Source: Reticulitermes lucifugus (taxonomy: Eukaryota; Arthropoda; Insecta; Blattodea; Rhinotermitidae). From it: 28,187 bases of DNA. Under the pieces are notes generated by a model, which saw only the letters and a program-made list of their open reading frames with translations, did not search any database and was not told where the DNA came from. Position 1 is the first letter of the stretch. Each line of letters begins with the position of its first letter. Shown in pieces: positions 9,653-20,339 of this stretch. Location of the stretch: NCBI GenBank assembly GCA_026260175.1, contig JAKCWW010000037.1, positions 17,603-45,789 of the forward strand. The letters are read 5' to 3'. The translations under genes and the position numbers were made by a program.

Positions 9653-10517
9653 GTGCCACCGTCAGTGACGTCACATGACTTCCTGTTCGGTCCTCCGGTT
9701 CAGCAGTTGGCATCACACGAAGAGACGTCAGTCGGCAGGGTGTCCGGGAGTCCACAGACAGGGGAGAAACAACCAGAAGGTGAAAACGAGCTAGCTGAGT
9801 TGCAGAAGCCACAAGAGTGCGATGAAATCCGTGAAACACAAGACGGTGCCTCTGATGGCGCCTCGGATGCAGACTCTTCGCTGTCAACAGCAGCTACAAA
9901 GATTCAGGCTGGGGTACGAGGATTTCTGGCAAGGCGTCACGTCCATAACATGAAGACGAGTAATTCTACAACAGCTCCATCAATTGGCGACAGTCAACAA
10001 TCCCTTGGAGACTCTCTTACGTCTCAGGAAGTGGAGGATGAAGGTGTTCATACATCTGGTTCACTGGAGACAGAAATTCAGAAACAGCATCAAATTACCA
10101 TAGATGACGAAACTTACCAGCCTCAGGAAGAAACTTTAAAGGTTGGAAGAACGGAGGTACAGAATAGATTGTCTTTAGACAGTCAGCTGGAGGAGAAAGC
10201 TCAGAAGCCCTCAGTGGCGAGGTCCGCTGTTTCTCTCCAGTTGGACGGGCTGACGAACGAAGACGAGGACCGAAGAGTGTGGGAGACTTTACAACAACAG
10301 GAGCTGGATGACGCAGCCATTAAGATACAGTCCAACTATCGCGGATACCGAATGAGACGAAGTCTGAGAAGGGAGGACGCTGTTCAGATGCCTACTACTA
10401 GCACCAGCTCGATTACAGCGTCTAGTGACGTCATTCCAGACCCCATCAGGCATTCTGGAGAGTTTCACGATATGATGGTACTCCCTCCGTCACCAGAAGA
10501 GGATGCCACTGACGCAA
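9653..10517 (+). CDS. IQ-motif (igloo/neuromodulin-like) gene, second exon in window
   Basis: Exon of 865 bp between acceptor GCACGAAACAG and donor GACGCAA|GTACGC. It starts in phase 0 (V-P-P-S-V-T) and at this donor ends after one base of a codon. The next exon begins with two bases of a split codon, so the joined codon is AGT (Ser) and the frame continues. The encoded 288 residues are hydrophilic, with two IQ motifs: TKIQAGVRGFLARR at about residues 82-95 and IKIQSNYRGYRMRR at about 223-236. These are predicted calmodulin-binding sites. Between them is a Glu/Gln-rich disordered linker. If the donor is not used, the frame runs nine further codons to TAA at 10544-10546, giving an alternative C-terminus. 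The GTG at the first codon is not a start; it is the exon edge. Confidence 0.75.
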
Positions 10518-10631
10518 GTACGCCACTTTCAAGGCCCATACAATAACTTTAAACTCAAACAACATATCTTTTACTTTCCAGTGGAGTGTTTGGCACAATA
10601 GAATTTATATTCGGGGTTACTCTTATGCGTA

Positions 10632-11275
10632 CAGGTAGCCCTCGATTTGCGCCGGTCCAATTTGCGCCGATTCAGAATAACGCCGATTTTGAAACCAGGA
10701 GGTCAAAAAGTGAAAAAAACATATTTTACTATTATTTATAACGTTTTAGAATTTTTCTCGTACAGCTTCTTATACTAAATCGTAATTCTTACATCGCTGA
10801 TTTTGAATAAAAATTATAAATACAGTCATCTCTGCAATTACGTATGTTTCGTTAAAGCGAATTTGCTCTAATGAGATCGATTAATCGGTAAAAGCTGCTT
10901 GTAAAATGTAAACTTTTGCNNNNNNNNNNNNNNNNNNNNNNNNNNNNNNNNNNNNNNNNNNNNNNNNNNNNNNNNNNNNNNNNNNNNNNNNNNNNNNNNN
11001 NNNNNNNNNNNNNNNNNNNNNNNNNNNNNNNNNNNNNNNNNNNNNNNNNNNNNNNNNNNNNNNNNNNNNNNNNNNNNNNNNNNNNNNNNNNNNNNNNNNN
11101 NNNNNNNNNNNNNNNNNNNNNNNNNNNNNNNNNNNNNNNNNNNNNNNNNNNNNNNNGGAACGCATGTCATTGACTTCCCATTGATTTACATTATAAAATC
11201 ATTTCAATTTACGCCGATTCCAATTACGCCGGTTCGTTCAGGAACGCATCCCCGGCGTAAATCGAGGGCTACCTG
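10632..11275. mobile_element. non-autonomous Tigger/pogo-like DNA transposon
   Basis: Terminal inverted repeats of 24 bp begin CAGGTAGCCCTCGATTT at 10632-10655 and end at 11252-11275 with the complement, one mismatch. They are flanked by TA on both sides (10630-10631, 11276-11277), the mariner/Tc1/pogo target. Subterminal blocks repeat the phrase 'ttgcgccgattc' / 'ttacgccgattc'. The CAG...CCCTCG start resembles Tigger-type ends. The interior includes an assembly gap, so a transposase cannot be excluded, but the visible flanks have no coding sequence. Confidence 0.75.
10920..11156. other. assembly gap (run of N)
   Basis: 237 undetermined bases inside the Tigger/pogo-like element. Reading frames that cross it are artefacts. 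Confidence 1.
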
Positions 11276-11655
11276 TATATGCATAACAAAATCGCCAGCA
11301 GTGGTATCGAGTTGGTTAAACGGAGGATGAAAGTTATTGTTATATTGAGAAAGGCACGCATGTTTTTGGATCGTAAACTATTTCCAAATTGCCGTTTGTT
11401 TAGTAGGTGAATATTTTAAAAATCAAAGTGCTTCGTACTAACAATTTCTGACATGCGAGAAGAATTGTTTAATTTCATTATATCCCTAAACTCGGCCATC
11501 GCCAGTAACAAAACCTCTGCAGTGGGCTACCACAGTCATATTCAATGCAACTATCCTACAGATAAGCCTTCACCTCAGTCAATAATCAAGTCTACAACAG
11601 AAGACTTATAATTTATAACTCACCTCCACATTCCTTCGTCTTTATTAGACAACAC

Positions 11656-11822
11656 GAGAACATGATACATATACATTCTGTACCAAATATCACAACATGA
11701 TGCACATACACTGTATACCAAACATCACAACATGATGCACATACACTGTGTACCAAACAGCACGATATGATGCACGTACACTGTGTACCAAACATCACAA
11801 CATGATGCACGTACACTGTGTA
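11656..11822. repeat. minisatellite, 35-bp unit, about 5 copies
   Basis: Unit starts recur at 11656, 11691, 11726, 11761 and 11796, exactly 35 bp apart, each containing a form of 'acatgatgcacatacactgt'. The first unit is the most divergent. The minus-strand open frame over it (MYVHHVV...) is just the repeat translated. Confidence 0.9.
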
Positions 11823-11950
11823 CTAGAAACACGTGGATATTCCTTTAATAAGTATATCTACGTGATTCCTAGAACAGGCACATTGTTATTGTGGGACGAA
11901 TAGTCTCACGATACGACAGAGTGTTGGTCGACTCCAAACGACACTGTCTG

Positions 11951-11989
11951 TCAGTCAGTCAGTCAGTCAGTCAGTCAGTCAGTCAGTCG
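11951..11989. repeat. (CAGT)n microsatellite
   Basis: About ten uninterrupted copies of the tetranucleotide tcag. Confidence 0.95.
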
Positions 11990-13633
11990 AGTTGCCGCAA
12001 ACGTAGTGAACGGAACCAGTTCGCTTTCTATCGGAGTAGTCTTTACATCTGTCAGAATGCGAACGTCAGTCAACTGTCCTTAAGAACTGAAACGTAGAGT
12101 ATAAGAGAAGAGCTTCTTTTCCTGCATTTCATGTCACAAGAAGCAGTGGAGAGTAGTTTAAAAAAATACATTTTTCTTCGAATAGACCTGTGGGAATAGT
12201 GGGGTCGAATTCTGAGCCAGTGATCGTGCAGGTACAGACGAGGCAGCATTACTCTCAGTTCCTGCTCAATTCGAAAACAATGGCCTTAAAATGCCATGAT
12301 TTCTTGCCTTTCAAAACAGCTATTACACTCACATTCTTGTCACCAAACAAAATGTATTTTCGTACACAAGTACATTCGTCAAGTTCCAGGCTCTAGAGTG
12401 TACTAAGCACATTAATGCAGCAGTAAATCGCTAAGAATTATATTTGGGAGTTCCAGGATTCGAATTTCGGCCAGGTAAAAAAATTATCATTTTGTACACT
12501 CTTTCTCAGTTTCTCGAGGCGAATATGGGAGTGTTGTCTAGAAATAAGCCAAGAAATCCTCTACCCTAGTTCGTAAGTAATCGCTCTGCATCTGACACCA
12601 TGTAACATTTTAAACTGAAACTTCGTAGCTACATAACTGAAGAGCCAATAAATCTCGGAACCGAGTTGAAGCATACAAATTGTACAAATAAACAACAGTG
12701 ATTGTAAAAGGTAAATCGTGTCGTAATGAAGCCGCCTCACCTGACTGAATAATTCCCCTTTAATTACGTAGCCTCTGTGAATTGCTGAAATAGTGTTTGA
12801 ACACTGATAAAGCTCGCTTTCTTCCTAAGCTGAATGTATAAATCTGTCTTCACCATTAGCCTCTAAATTTAAGGACACGCTGAAGTAAACAGAACTGAGA
12901 GATGAAAATCAGGACGTCAGTGGCTACAAGCGCTGTAGCTGCTTTGAAGGTATCACAGTGTACGATTCTGTTCAAGTAACCTGATTAACGTACGACCGTT
13001 ATCATGACTGTGGCGTATTGAATATTAGTTGGAAACGACCAAGTGTTGATGTGCTGCGTTTCATATTGCAGTAGCCGATAGTTGCCTCTGGTGCATTAAG
13101 TAACACGCAGCATCTTTTGATTTCCTATACAACAAGACATCGAATAGAGTTCTAAAAAGGTATTATTACTCTTTGAATTTAGTAGTAGTTCGGTATGGAG
13201 TTGACTTAAATACGACAAGTAGATGCTTTACAGTTTTATTAATTTTCAGCGAAAATTTTATGAGAATGAGACTTCAGATAATTACAGATCTGGGATGAAT
13301 ATGGTTTCTGGCTTTTGTATGCTTAACAAACAGTGTTTTACAAAGTTAGTTTTCATCTGTTCATGGGACCTGTGTGTTGTTTAGTGAGTACTACACCGCC
13401 ATAAAATCGACTTTCATCAAATCTGGCAGAAGTGTGAAGTCACTGATAAGGATTGTAAAACAGTGGTAGGCTGTATTAGACCTATAGGCCTTTTGTTGAA
13501 AATGATTCAAAATTCGACCTACATCCCATCCCTTCCAAACTCTGCATCTTCCTGAAACAAATCTGATACAAGAATGTTCTAAGGAATTACCGCTAAAGAA
13601 GGTTATCTACCACTAATAAAATCTCCGTAGAAA

Positions 13634-13722
13634 ATTACATTGAAATAGCTGCAGCGGTTTCAATGTAATTGAATGTAATTTGAATGTAATCAACCTCCAA
13701 CAGCTCGCTGTTCGAGGTTGAT
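13634..13722. repeat. two adjacent hairpins with short direct repeats
   Basis: ATTACATTGAAA (13634-13645) pairs with TTTCAATGTAAT (13658-13669). It is followed by copies of tgaatgtaat, then a second hairpin: ATCAACCTC (13689-13697), AACAGC, tc, GCTGTT, GAGGTTGAT (13714-13722), with a single C/C mismatch per arm. No coding potential; it may be a small MITE-like insertion or a product of replication slippage. Confidence 0.7.
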
Positions 13723-13937
13723 AGTAATCAGCAATCAAACTAGCAAGTCAGTAAATGAGCACAACATAATAATTCTGGACGGTTCTCTCACTTGAGTTTA
13801 TCTGGTAAAACATAAGGCGCATGGAACAAGTGTATTAAACATTAAATATTTTTTTCTTTTATCCAAAACAGTTTTCGTTCCAATACGTATGTAGCGATTG
13901 GAGGTTATTTATTTTTACAATATTATTACTTCACCCC

Positions 13938-13975
13938 TATACGTATTTCGGCATTCAGAATGCCATAGAATGCAC
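13938..13975 (-). repeat. hairpin with GAAA-box, degenerate hammerhead-like motif
   Basis: On the minus strand TATGGCATTC, T, GAATGCC (perfect 7-bp stem, 13950-13964) is followed by GAAA (rc 13946-13949) and the palindrome TACGTA. The layout matches the second half of the motif at 25831-25870, but the CTGATGA box is missing or deleted. Confidence 0.35.
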
Positions 13976-14257
13976 GGTCAATATAACATAAAGTTTAAAA
14001 ACGTATGTAGCGAGTTACACTCGAGATGCGGGCAGTAACGCGTGTGGTTCTTCAAATAAAATCCGTTAGTTTTATCTGGTTTCAGCCCCAACTGGGAAGT
14101 GCCACAAATTTTAGTGAAACTCCCTAAGTTCAGTCATAAAAACTGAAACCAACATGTTGGATATATACGACTATTAAAGGTATTTGGGTAGCCCTAACCG
14201 TAGCTGTTATTAATCTTCGTAATTGTTTAAGGTTGTGCACTGTAGAAATGCAATTCA

Positions 14258-14335
14258 AGTCACCAGTATCAAATTTCATGAAAATCCAACCAGCAGGCCT
14301 CAAACTGTTACATGCGGACAGACAGATATGTCGAA
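14258..14335 (+). repeat. LINE 3'-end-like fragment
   Basis: The block 'caccagtatcaaatttcatg', a Pro-like spacer and 'gcggacagacaga' recurs at 22262-22345 in the same orientation. Segments of this type are common at 3' ends of RTE-like LINEs in insects as I remember them; no coding remains. Confidence 0.35.
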
Positions 14336-15106
14336 GCCAATAGGCACATTATTTAAATTTCTCATTTTTAACGCTCCAAACACCACAGTATTTATGATTC
14401 AGGTAACGAACAAAACACTTCACACTAAGGGGGTTCCGTCATTTTCTTTCTTTTAATGTGCCTTCACAGCGTGGTGCTTAATGGAAGCACAGGGATATTT
14501 TTACATGCCGGGGATTTTTATTTGTGGGCGCTGTAGTGAGATGGAAGTTCCACATTAAAACCTGTGTATAATACTCATAATTAGTAACAGATAAATAATT
14601 TTTATAAGTTGTGTTCGTGTCGCTTTCTGTGTGTGCGGAAGAGTATCTTGGATAATGCCATGTGTTATAACTAGAGCTTAATTAAGTCATTTAACGACGC
14701 TGTTCAAACCGCATAAACTGCGTAGCTCGAATGAAATGGGAAGCTGATGAATCGTGAGGACGGAAGGGGTTGGACGATGCATGTTGTACGTTTGAACGTA
14801 CTACCAGAGCATCAGTCTGAAAACACAGAGAAACACCACGAAAAAATGTCAAAATGTCTGGTAATCTGGCGGAGATTCTAACCGGGTACCTCCCGAATTT
14901 CTACCGGCCTGCTTGATGTGAGGCACTCAGATGTTAACAAACCATGTTTCCCTGATAGAAAATTGGTATTTGCATTTTTCATGTTCACATATGCTATCCC
15001 TTCCACTGTGAAGGTTCTGCATAGAACTGTATGGTCGGCTTGTTTATCTGAAGAATTGCAAACAGAAGGTATAATAATTTTAGAGTACGGTTCTCTTGGC
15101 CCAGTA

Positions 15107-15361
15107 AAGGTAAAGTTCACACTAGAACAGGCCATGAATGCCCAGAGGGGGAGTAGAGGTATAGCTATACTCTTTCTTTAACGTCGGCGCTAGATGGGGG
15201 TGGGTGGTCAACGCCACGCCCCGGCCGGTTTATCCCCAGGAGGCTGGGTAGGCCCCAGGGCAGGTCTGGACGGGTGCTGAAAATTTCGCTCCTTACCGGG
15301 ATCCGATCCCCGGACCGTCCAGCTCGTAGCGAGTCGCTATACCGACTGAGCTATCGCGGCC
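15107..15361 (-). mobile_element. SINE family B with tRNA-like head and perfect target duplication
   Basis: The 255-bp insertion is flanked by the identical 16-bp sequence ttctcttggcccagta at 15091-15106 and 15362-15377, a target-site duplication typical of LINE-driven retroposition. On the minus strand it starts GGCCGCGATAGCTCAGTCGG (A box), has a B box GGGATCGGATCCC, then a body sharing blocks with the copies at 7610 and 24097. The head is a different tRNA type from that in the 7610 copy. The perfect duplication argues for a fairly recent insertion. It is not a functional tRNA gene: the anticodon arm and 3' acceptor half do not fold as a tRNA. Confidence 0.85.
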
Positions 15362-16108
15362 TTCTCTTGGCCCAGTAGAAATAAGAAAGCAAAACGTGGA
15401 ATTCAGGGCTACCTCTACACCATCATTCATAAGCCCACCCCTCTTTTTGTGCGGAAATACAAATTATCAATTGATTTTTGTGTCTGTATGAAGAAAGTTC
15501 TTGTTTGTTTCTGAATCGAGGCTTTGTTCCGCAGACCTGCTCGGACGCTACATAGCGTTCCGCACACCGTTCATAGAATGTTGGTGAAAAACGGGAAAGT
15601 TTTTAAATGCGAAGATTTATGAACAGCATAAAATATGAAACCTAAAACAGCCTGCTTTAAGTTACGTATCAGAACTGAATGACGTCATTAATTACTGAAG
15701 CCAAGAACATTGCAGACGACTTCAATATAAAGAATAAACATTTTATCCCTACATTCAGTGACATTAGGTGTAGTCAGACTCTGTCTTAAGCGAATTGGAA
15801 CGAATATGTTGCCTATTGCAAGAGCTTGTCGTAAGATTTATGTACAAAGTTGGAAAAACAATCTAGAAATGACAGTTGGCGCGTTATTACTGTAACTGAC
15901 AGAATATGCTGAACATAGTACAAAAATCCACAGGAGACTAATTCGACCGTGATACTATGTTGACATGGAACTCGACTACAGTCGCGCGCCTCCCATTTCA
16001 TCAGCTACTAGTTTGTAAGCGGGACAACTTTTAGACGGGTACGAACTTGGCTGGCCTTGCTAACATGTGCATGCTAATTATTACTCTTGGTTCTGGTCCA
16101 ATCATCAG

Positions 16109-16656
16109 GTGCTCAGAGTCACGTGGTCATCGCGTCCAGTACGCCTCAGCATGCAGACGATGACGTAAAATCACCAGCTGGTAACCAGGAAACGGATGTG
16201 ACGGGACCGAGCCAAGGTGGTGAAGCCAAGATGGACGACAGTGCAGAGGGTACTGCAACAGACGCTGCAACTAAGATACAGGCGTCTTACCGTGGTTTCA
16301 AAACGCGTCAGGATATAAGGGCAGCTAACACAGCTGCATCTAAGATTCAAGCTGGATTCAGAGGTTATAAAGTTCGTAAACAATTACGAGAAAATACCGT
16401 TGATAATAAGAATGGTCCACGAAGCCAAGGTTCGCGTCCACAGTCTGCTAACCAGGAGAGCGAGGCCAATGAAATTCCAGCAAGCGATGTAGAAGAAAGA
16501 TCAGCAACCAAGATCCAGGCGGGTGTGAGGGGCTATCTGGTGAGAAAGAGACGACAGACCGAACGTAATGCTGCTGTCAAAATACAGGCAGGCTTCCGGG
16601 GCTACCAAGCGCGCCGCGAGGTGAAGGCACGGAATCAGCAGCAACAGAACAAGTGA
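16109..16656 (+). CDS. IQ-motif (igloo/neuromodulin-like) gene, terminal exon
   Basis: Acceptor ttctggtccaatcatcag precedes an exon starting with two bases of a split codon, then A-Q-S-H-V-V-I-A. It encodes 181 residues to TGA at 16654-16656. Four IQ motifs occur in two close pairs: KIQASYRGFKTR (about residues 55-66), KIQAGFRGYKVR (78-89), KIQAGVRGYLVR (134-145) and KIQAGFRGYQAR (157-168). All keep the IQxxxRGxxxR pattern for calcium-independent calmodulin binding. Between the pairs is one more S-R-P-Q-S-A site, the same motif that repeats in the giant exon, which supports that they belong to one gene. The tail KARNQQQQNK is basic and Gln-rich. Drosophila igloo (igl), a GAP-43-like neuronal protein, is the best candidate homologue; other multi-IQ proteins cannot be excluded from sequence alone. 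Confidence 0.8.
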
Positions 16657-17670
16657 GGCGGCTGATTCAAATTAATACGAAGCGATTTGTCGTGTTTCTG
16701 TGTAGAGAATTATTACTGCAAAGCTTCTTCGGTAACCATTTATGTGCTGGGTGGACAGCTGCAAGGTGACTAAGTTTTGAAAGAAGTTACGAGTTGTGTC
16801 TAATCGTGTTGCTTCCGTTTAATTCTTTCATTCACGCAAGTCAGTAGTTAAAAGAAGTAACACTTTTAAATTTGGCCTCTAACCTCTGCAGTAAAACACA
16901 TGTCCCAAATATCTGTCCCCACAAAATTTTATGAACCGTCATAATTTTAAGTGTTGCGCAGCAGGAATGCAGTATAGAAGCAGGGATCATGTTATTGTCT
17001 CAGTCAGAATTGAATTTACGTACCTGAATTCACGCTTCAGACGTAAAAACACTTCTGACGGCTTTGCAGGGGCGCTAACTTTGATATAAATTCCTATATT
17101 TTTTTTAACTTGCATACAGTTTTATTTTATGGATTTTTTCCTTATGTTTATTGGGATATTAAGTATGATCAGCAATCTATAGATGGGTGTCGCATTATAT
17201 GTTTATTAAATGACGCTGAGTGAAGATGGATTGCAAATTAACATCATTTGGCCTATGTGTATTTTTCTGCGATGGAAGTTAAAACATGGTGATGCGTTTT
17301 ATAACGTCCTTCTTTAAATCTGGCCTAACTTAAGTAAGAAATAAGATACTTAGTCCGAGGTTTTACTCCGTAGTTGAGTTATTAGTTGCTAAGTCAGGAA
17401 CGCCAATGCAAAGTCTCAGTTGCCATGCAGTACCGTTTTCAGGTACATTGTCACTTCATTGTTCAGTAGGTCATGTAGTGTGTCACTTCAGTGCAGTTTA
17501 CGACAGATGACTGGGCCTGTGGCAATTGTAAGTGGCAAATTCTAATGTTTAAAATAACAGAAGACGTATTACATTGATCCCTTCATATTAATGGATGTGC
17601 TGTGCATGTAGTCGATTAGCTCACAGTCAAGTGTCTGCAAAGGGAATAAAGTACTTTCACTGTAAAGGGA
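16657..17670 (+). other. probable 3' UTR of the IQ gene
   Basis: AT-rich sequence without coding potential after the stop codon. The first canonical AATAAA is at 17645-17650, which would give a UTR of about 1 kb. Later AATAAA hexamers near 19187 and 19536 could give longer transcripts. Confidence 0.35.
17645..17650 (+). promoter_or_regulatory. candidate polyadenylation signal AATAAA
   Basis: Hexamer in 'agggaataaagtac', first after the terminal exon's stop. Unproved; one of several in the region. Confidence 0.3.
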
Positions 17671-18464
17671 CCTAATTTAATAATAATGTAGATAGTTCGG
17701 ATAATAGGTCTATAAGGCATTTTCATATCCCTTAAATTTTGAAGAATGTTGCAGATTTATAAATATTGTAGCGCCCTTCACATATCAGAAACAGTGATTT
17801 GTACAAAACGTAAATACATCACTCCTGACAAAAATAGTTAATTATCAGTTGAGTCTTACTAGTTTGTAAACCACATATACGAGAAAGGTTTGCGTTTCCA
17901 TGAATGTCTGTATGCAAGGTAGGTTCACGATGCAAGGAATTAATACGCCAATGGTAATAGAGTATTATATATCTGTTTTAGCGTTTATTGCGTAGTGTAC
18001 GGGATTCGTTACAGTTAAATTTTCAAGCTCAAGTACCGTAGTGTTACAGCAGTCAGAAGTCCTGAACTGCAGAAGAAAAATATGAAACACCGAAAAAACT
18101 TCAACGCAACGGAACTGTTACCAGTAACGGCGTATTTACCGATCGTGCATTTTATTGTAATAGGCTACGTTAAAAGCAATTCTAGTCTGTTTTTGTACGG
18201 CGAATGCCGTGGCCAAATCGGAGAATCAGTTCTGCCAAGTTCTGATTTCTGTTACCGCTCTTACGAACTCATAGATCATTATGGAAATAGACTGCAAGCG
18301 ATACTGGATTTATAAAAGATATCCCACATTATGTAGCTATATTGTAGCCTATAATCTGCAATATTCTGTGCACTGAAACAGGTGTTGTTTGTAAGATCGC
18401 GTTTATACGCGAAAATTGTCATCCGTGAAATACAAAACGCTGTCCTAGGAATGTGTTGCCGTAT

Positions 18465-18645
18465 AATCTGGTGAACATTTACCGGCGTTTTATAGGGACG
18501 TCCTTTTTCCATCTAATACCCTCAAAATGGATGCCAAAGGTTCGTCGGAAACATCGGTACATTTATACCGGGCTACACGGCGTCACATCCCGGAAGACAA
18601 CATTCTTCAATAGTCACCACCGTGAGAACCTCAAATCTCACATAA
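18465..18645 (+). repeat. dispersed insect repeat with a conserved pseudo-frame
   Basis: From ATG at 18527 a short frame reads MDAKGSSETSVHLYRATRRH and then IPEDNILQ before a stop at 18611-18613. Phrases such as 'SSETSV' and 'RRHIPED' followed by 'ENLKSH' recur, as I remember, in many hypothetical proteins predicted from repeats in insect genomes. It is treated here as repeat DNA rather than as a gene. The family was not confirmed by search. Confidence 0.45.
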
Positions 18646-19827
18646 TTTATGTCATTTTGGACCAGAAATTTTACAGAGTAAGGGCACTAAATTTAATACG
18701 TTTTTGATATAATTTACAAGTAACTTAACTGTGATGCTGTCACGAGGTGTCAGAGGACTTTACATTACATGTTGTGCTGTACCAACATAAATATTCCCTG
18801 TGAAATATTTGGTAATTCATTGTTCCCACACTGAGATGGACTTCATATGACAATACAGCCATGAAACCTTTCCTCTTATTTAACCGTGACACCTATCATA
18901 GGCGTTTTTAACTTCTGTGTTTGTGTATGAAGAATGCAGTTAAACAGATGTTGCTCTAATAATTTTGTGGCATATTCAATGTGTCGTTCATTACTATTGT
19001 ATGATATGTAAAAGAAAATCACATGGTCAAATGTGTTCCAGTCGACACGCCATGTTGCAACACACACCAAATACTCGTATCTTTGTCCTAACGTGTGATC
19101 CTGATTCCTTGTACCGACACTCAGAAAGTTTCATGTATTTGTATTTCCAATACAAATAGTAAAAATTCTTTTAGATGAATATAAGGACTTTTAATAAAAG
19201 ATCATAATTTGATTCAATGAGGCTGGAGTGACATTTCACCATGTGATCCACACATCAGTGTAATCCAGTAACCATGTCGTTTAAATATCCACGAAAATCT
19301 GGTTATGAATATGGATGGATGGCATTTTTGTCATTTATGTTACATTTAATGTCTGTTATTTCAATTCAGTTTTCCACAGCTCCTGCGTTACCCTGTTCTC
19401 TCGTATATCTTCTACCTAATACAAAATTTGAACGTTCAGAAGAGTAACCGTTTTACACAGTCTTCGTTGTTAATCCTATCATTTTTATAATAGGGCAACG
19501 TTGTATCATTTTTTAGTGCTGACACATTTTATTGTTAAATAAAAACTTGAATCAATTATAATCTGTTAAGGACAATCTGACTGCTATAAAGCAGACATAA
19601 TAAATGGAGTTCTTTTCCGCATCAATTGATTTCTGTTTCACTACCAATGTATTTCTTCACGTCTGTAAGCTTTATGGTATTCCATCTTATTTACATGTAT
19701 TGTTTACGCCAACTGTATGTTAATATTTGATACCAAATAAACGCAGTCTTCTGTGAAGTTAATGTTTAATTTTCCTTGAAAAACAGTAATTTTTCTCGGG
19801 CAGACATGCTGGATTGTTCGTTTAGAA

Positions 19828-20218
19828 CAGTGCTTCCCAAACATTTTTGCTCGTGGACCCCTTTTGGCTTCGGAAAATAACCACGGATCCTCACATTCTT
19901 GCTCACGTAAATACAGAGTGTCCGGATGATAGGTATCCAAAATTAAAAAATTAAATCTCAGAACTGATTTTAGATAAATACTAATACATACCAGTATCAT
20001 ACGTAACAATGCATTGTATGATTTGACCTTCATTAAAATGATTGTCTCTCGCTTCGTGGGTACAGGGGGTTTCTTAATTAGAAGTTCCGCGCTTATTTTT
20101 AAAAAACATTATTCCTTTAATTAATAAAATAAGTAAACTTCAAAGTAGCCATTACAGAAATGTACCCACGGATCCCCTGGGAAATGTTCGCGGATCTGCG
20201 AACCTTTGCTAACCACTG
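19828..20218. mobile_element. non-autonomous hAT-like DNA transposon
   Basis: Left end CAGTGCTTCCCAAACATTTT and right end, read from the other strand, CAGTGGTTAGCAAAGGTTCG are imperfect terminal inverted repeats of hAT type. Both ends continue into related 'gtggaccccttttgg' and 'acggatcccctggg' phrases. The flanking 8-mers gtttagaa (19820-19827) and gcctagag (20219-20226) agree at five positions, compatible with an old 8-bp target duplication. No transposase is present. Confidence 0.65.
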
Positions 20219-20339
20219 GCCTAGAGGTATATCTATGTATTTGTTACTCCAGGTGGATGTAAATGGAGTGCTAAAATGTCGTGGAAATGTATTTAAGAGC
20301 ATAATGTAGACTAATGTAGACTACCGTACTGACACATTA

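Larger units (their letters stand above)
10518..16108 (+). other. large intron (phase 1) between second and last exon
   Basis: Runs from GTACGC to the acceptor ttctggtccaatcatcag. No coding exon was recognised in it. It holds the TA-flanked transposon remnant, the assembly gap, a minisatellite, a (CAGT)n tract, hairpins and the SINE listed separately. The stretches 12000-13630 and 15380-16100 show nothing recognisable beyond a possible SINE B-box fragment near 12470 (gattcgaatttcggcc). Confidence 0.6.

Noticed and set aside
10868..11173. Open frames across the run of N
   Set aside because: Produced by undetermined bases.
11613..11816. 67-codon minus-strand frame rich in His, Val and Cys
   Set aside because: It is only the translated 35-bp minisatellite.
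15300..15361. Minus-strand sequence resembling a tRNA gene
   Set aside because: A and B boxes are present but the sequence lies at the head of a SINE with target duplications, and a full cloverleaf with acceptor stem is not formed.
18082..18315. 77-codon plus-strand frame
   Set aside because: No domain, no splice context, and it is downstream of the terminal exon's likely poly(A) signal.
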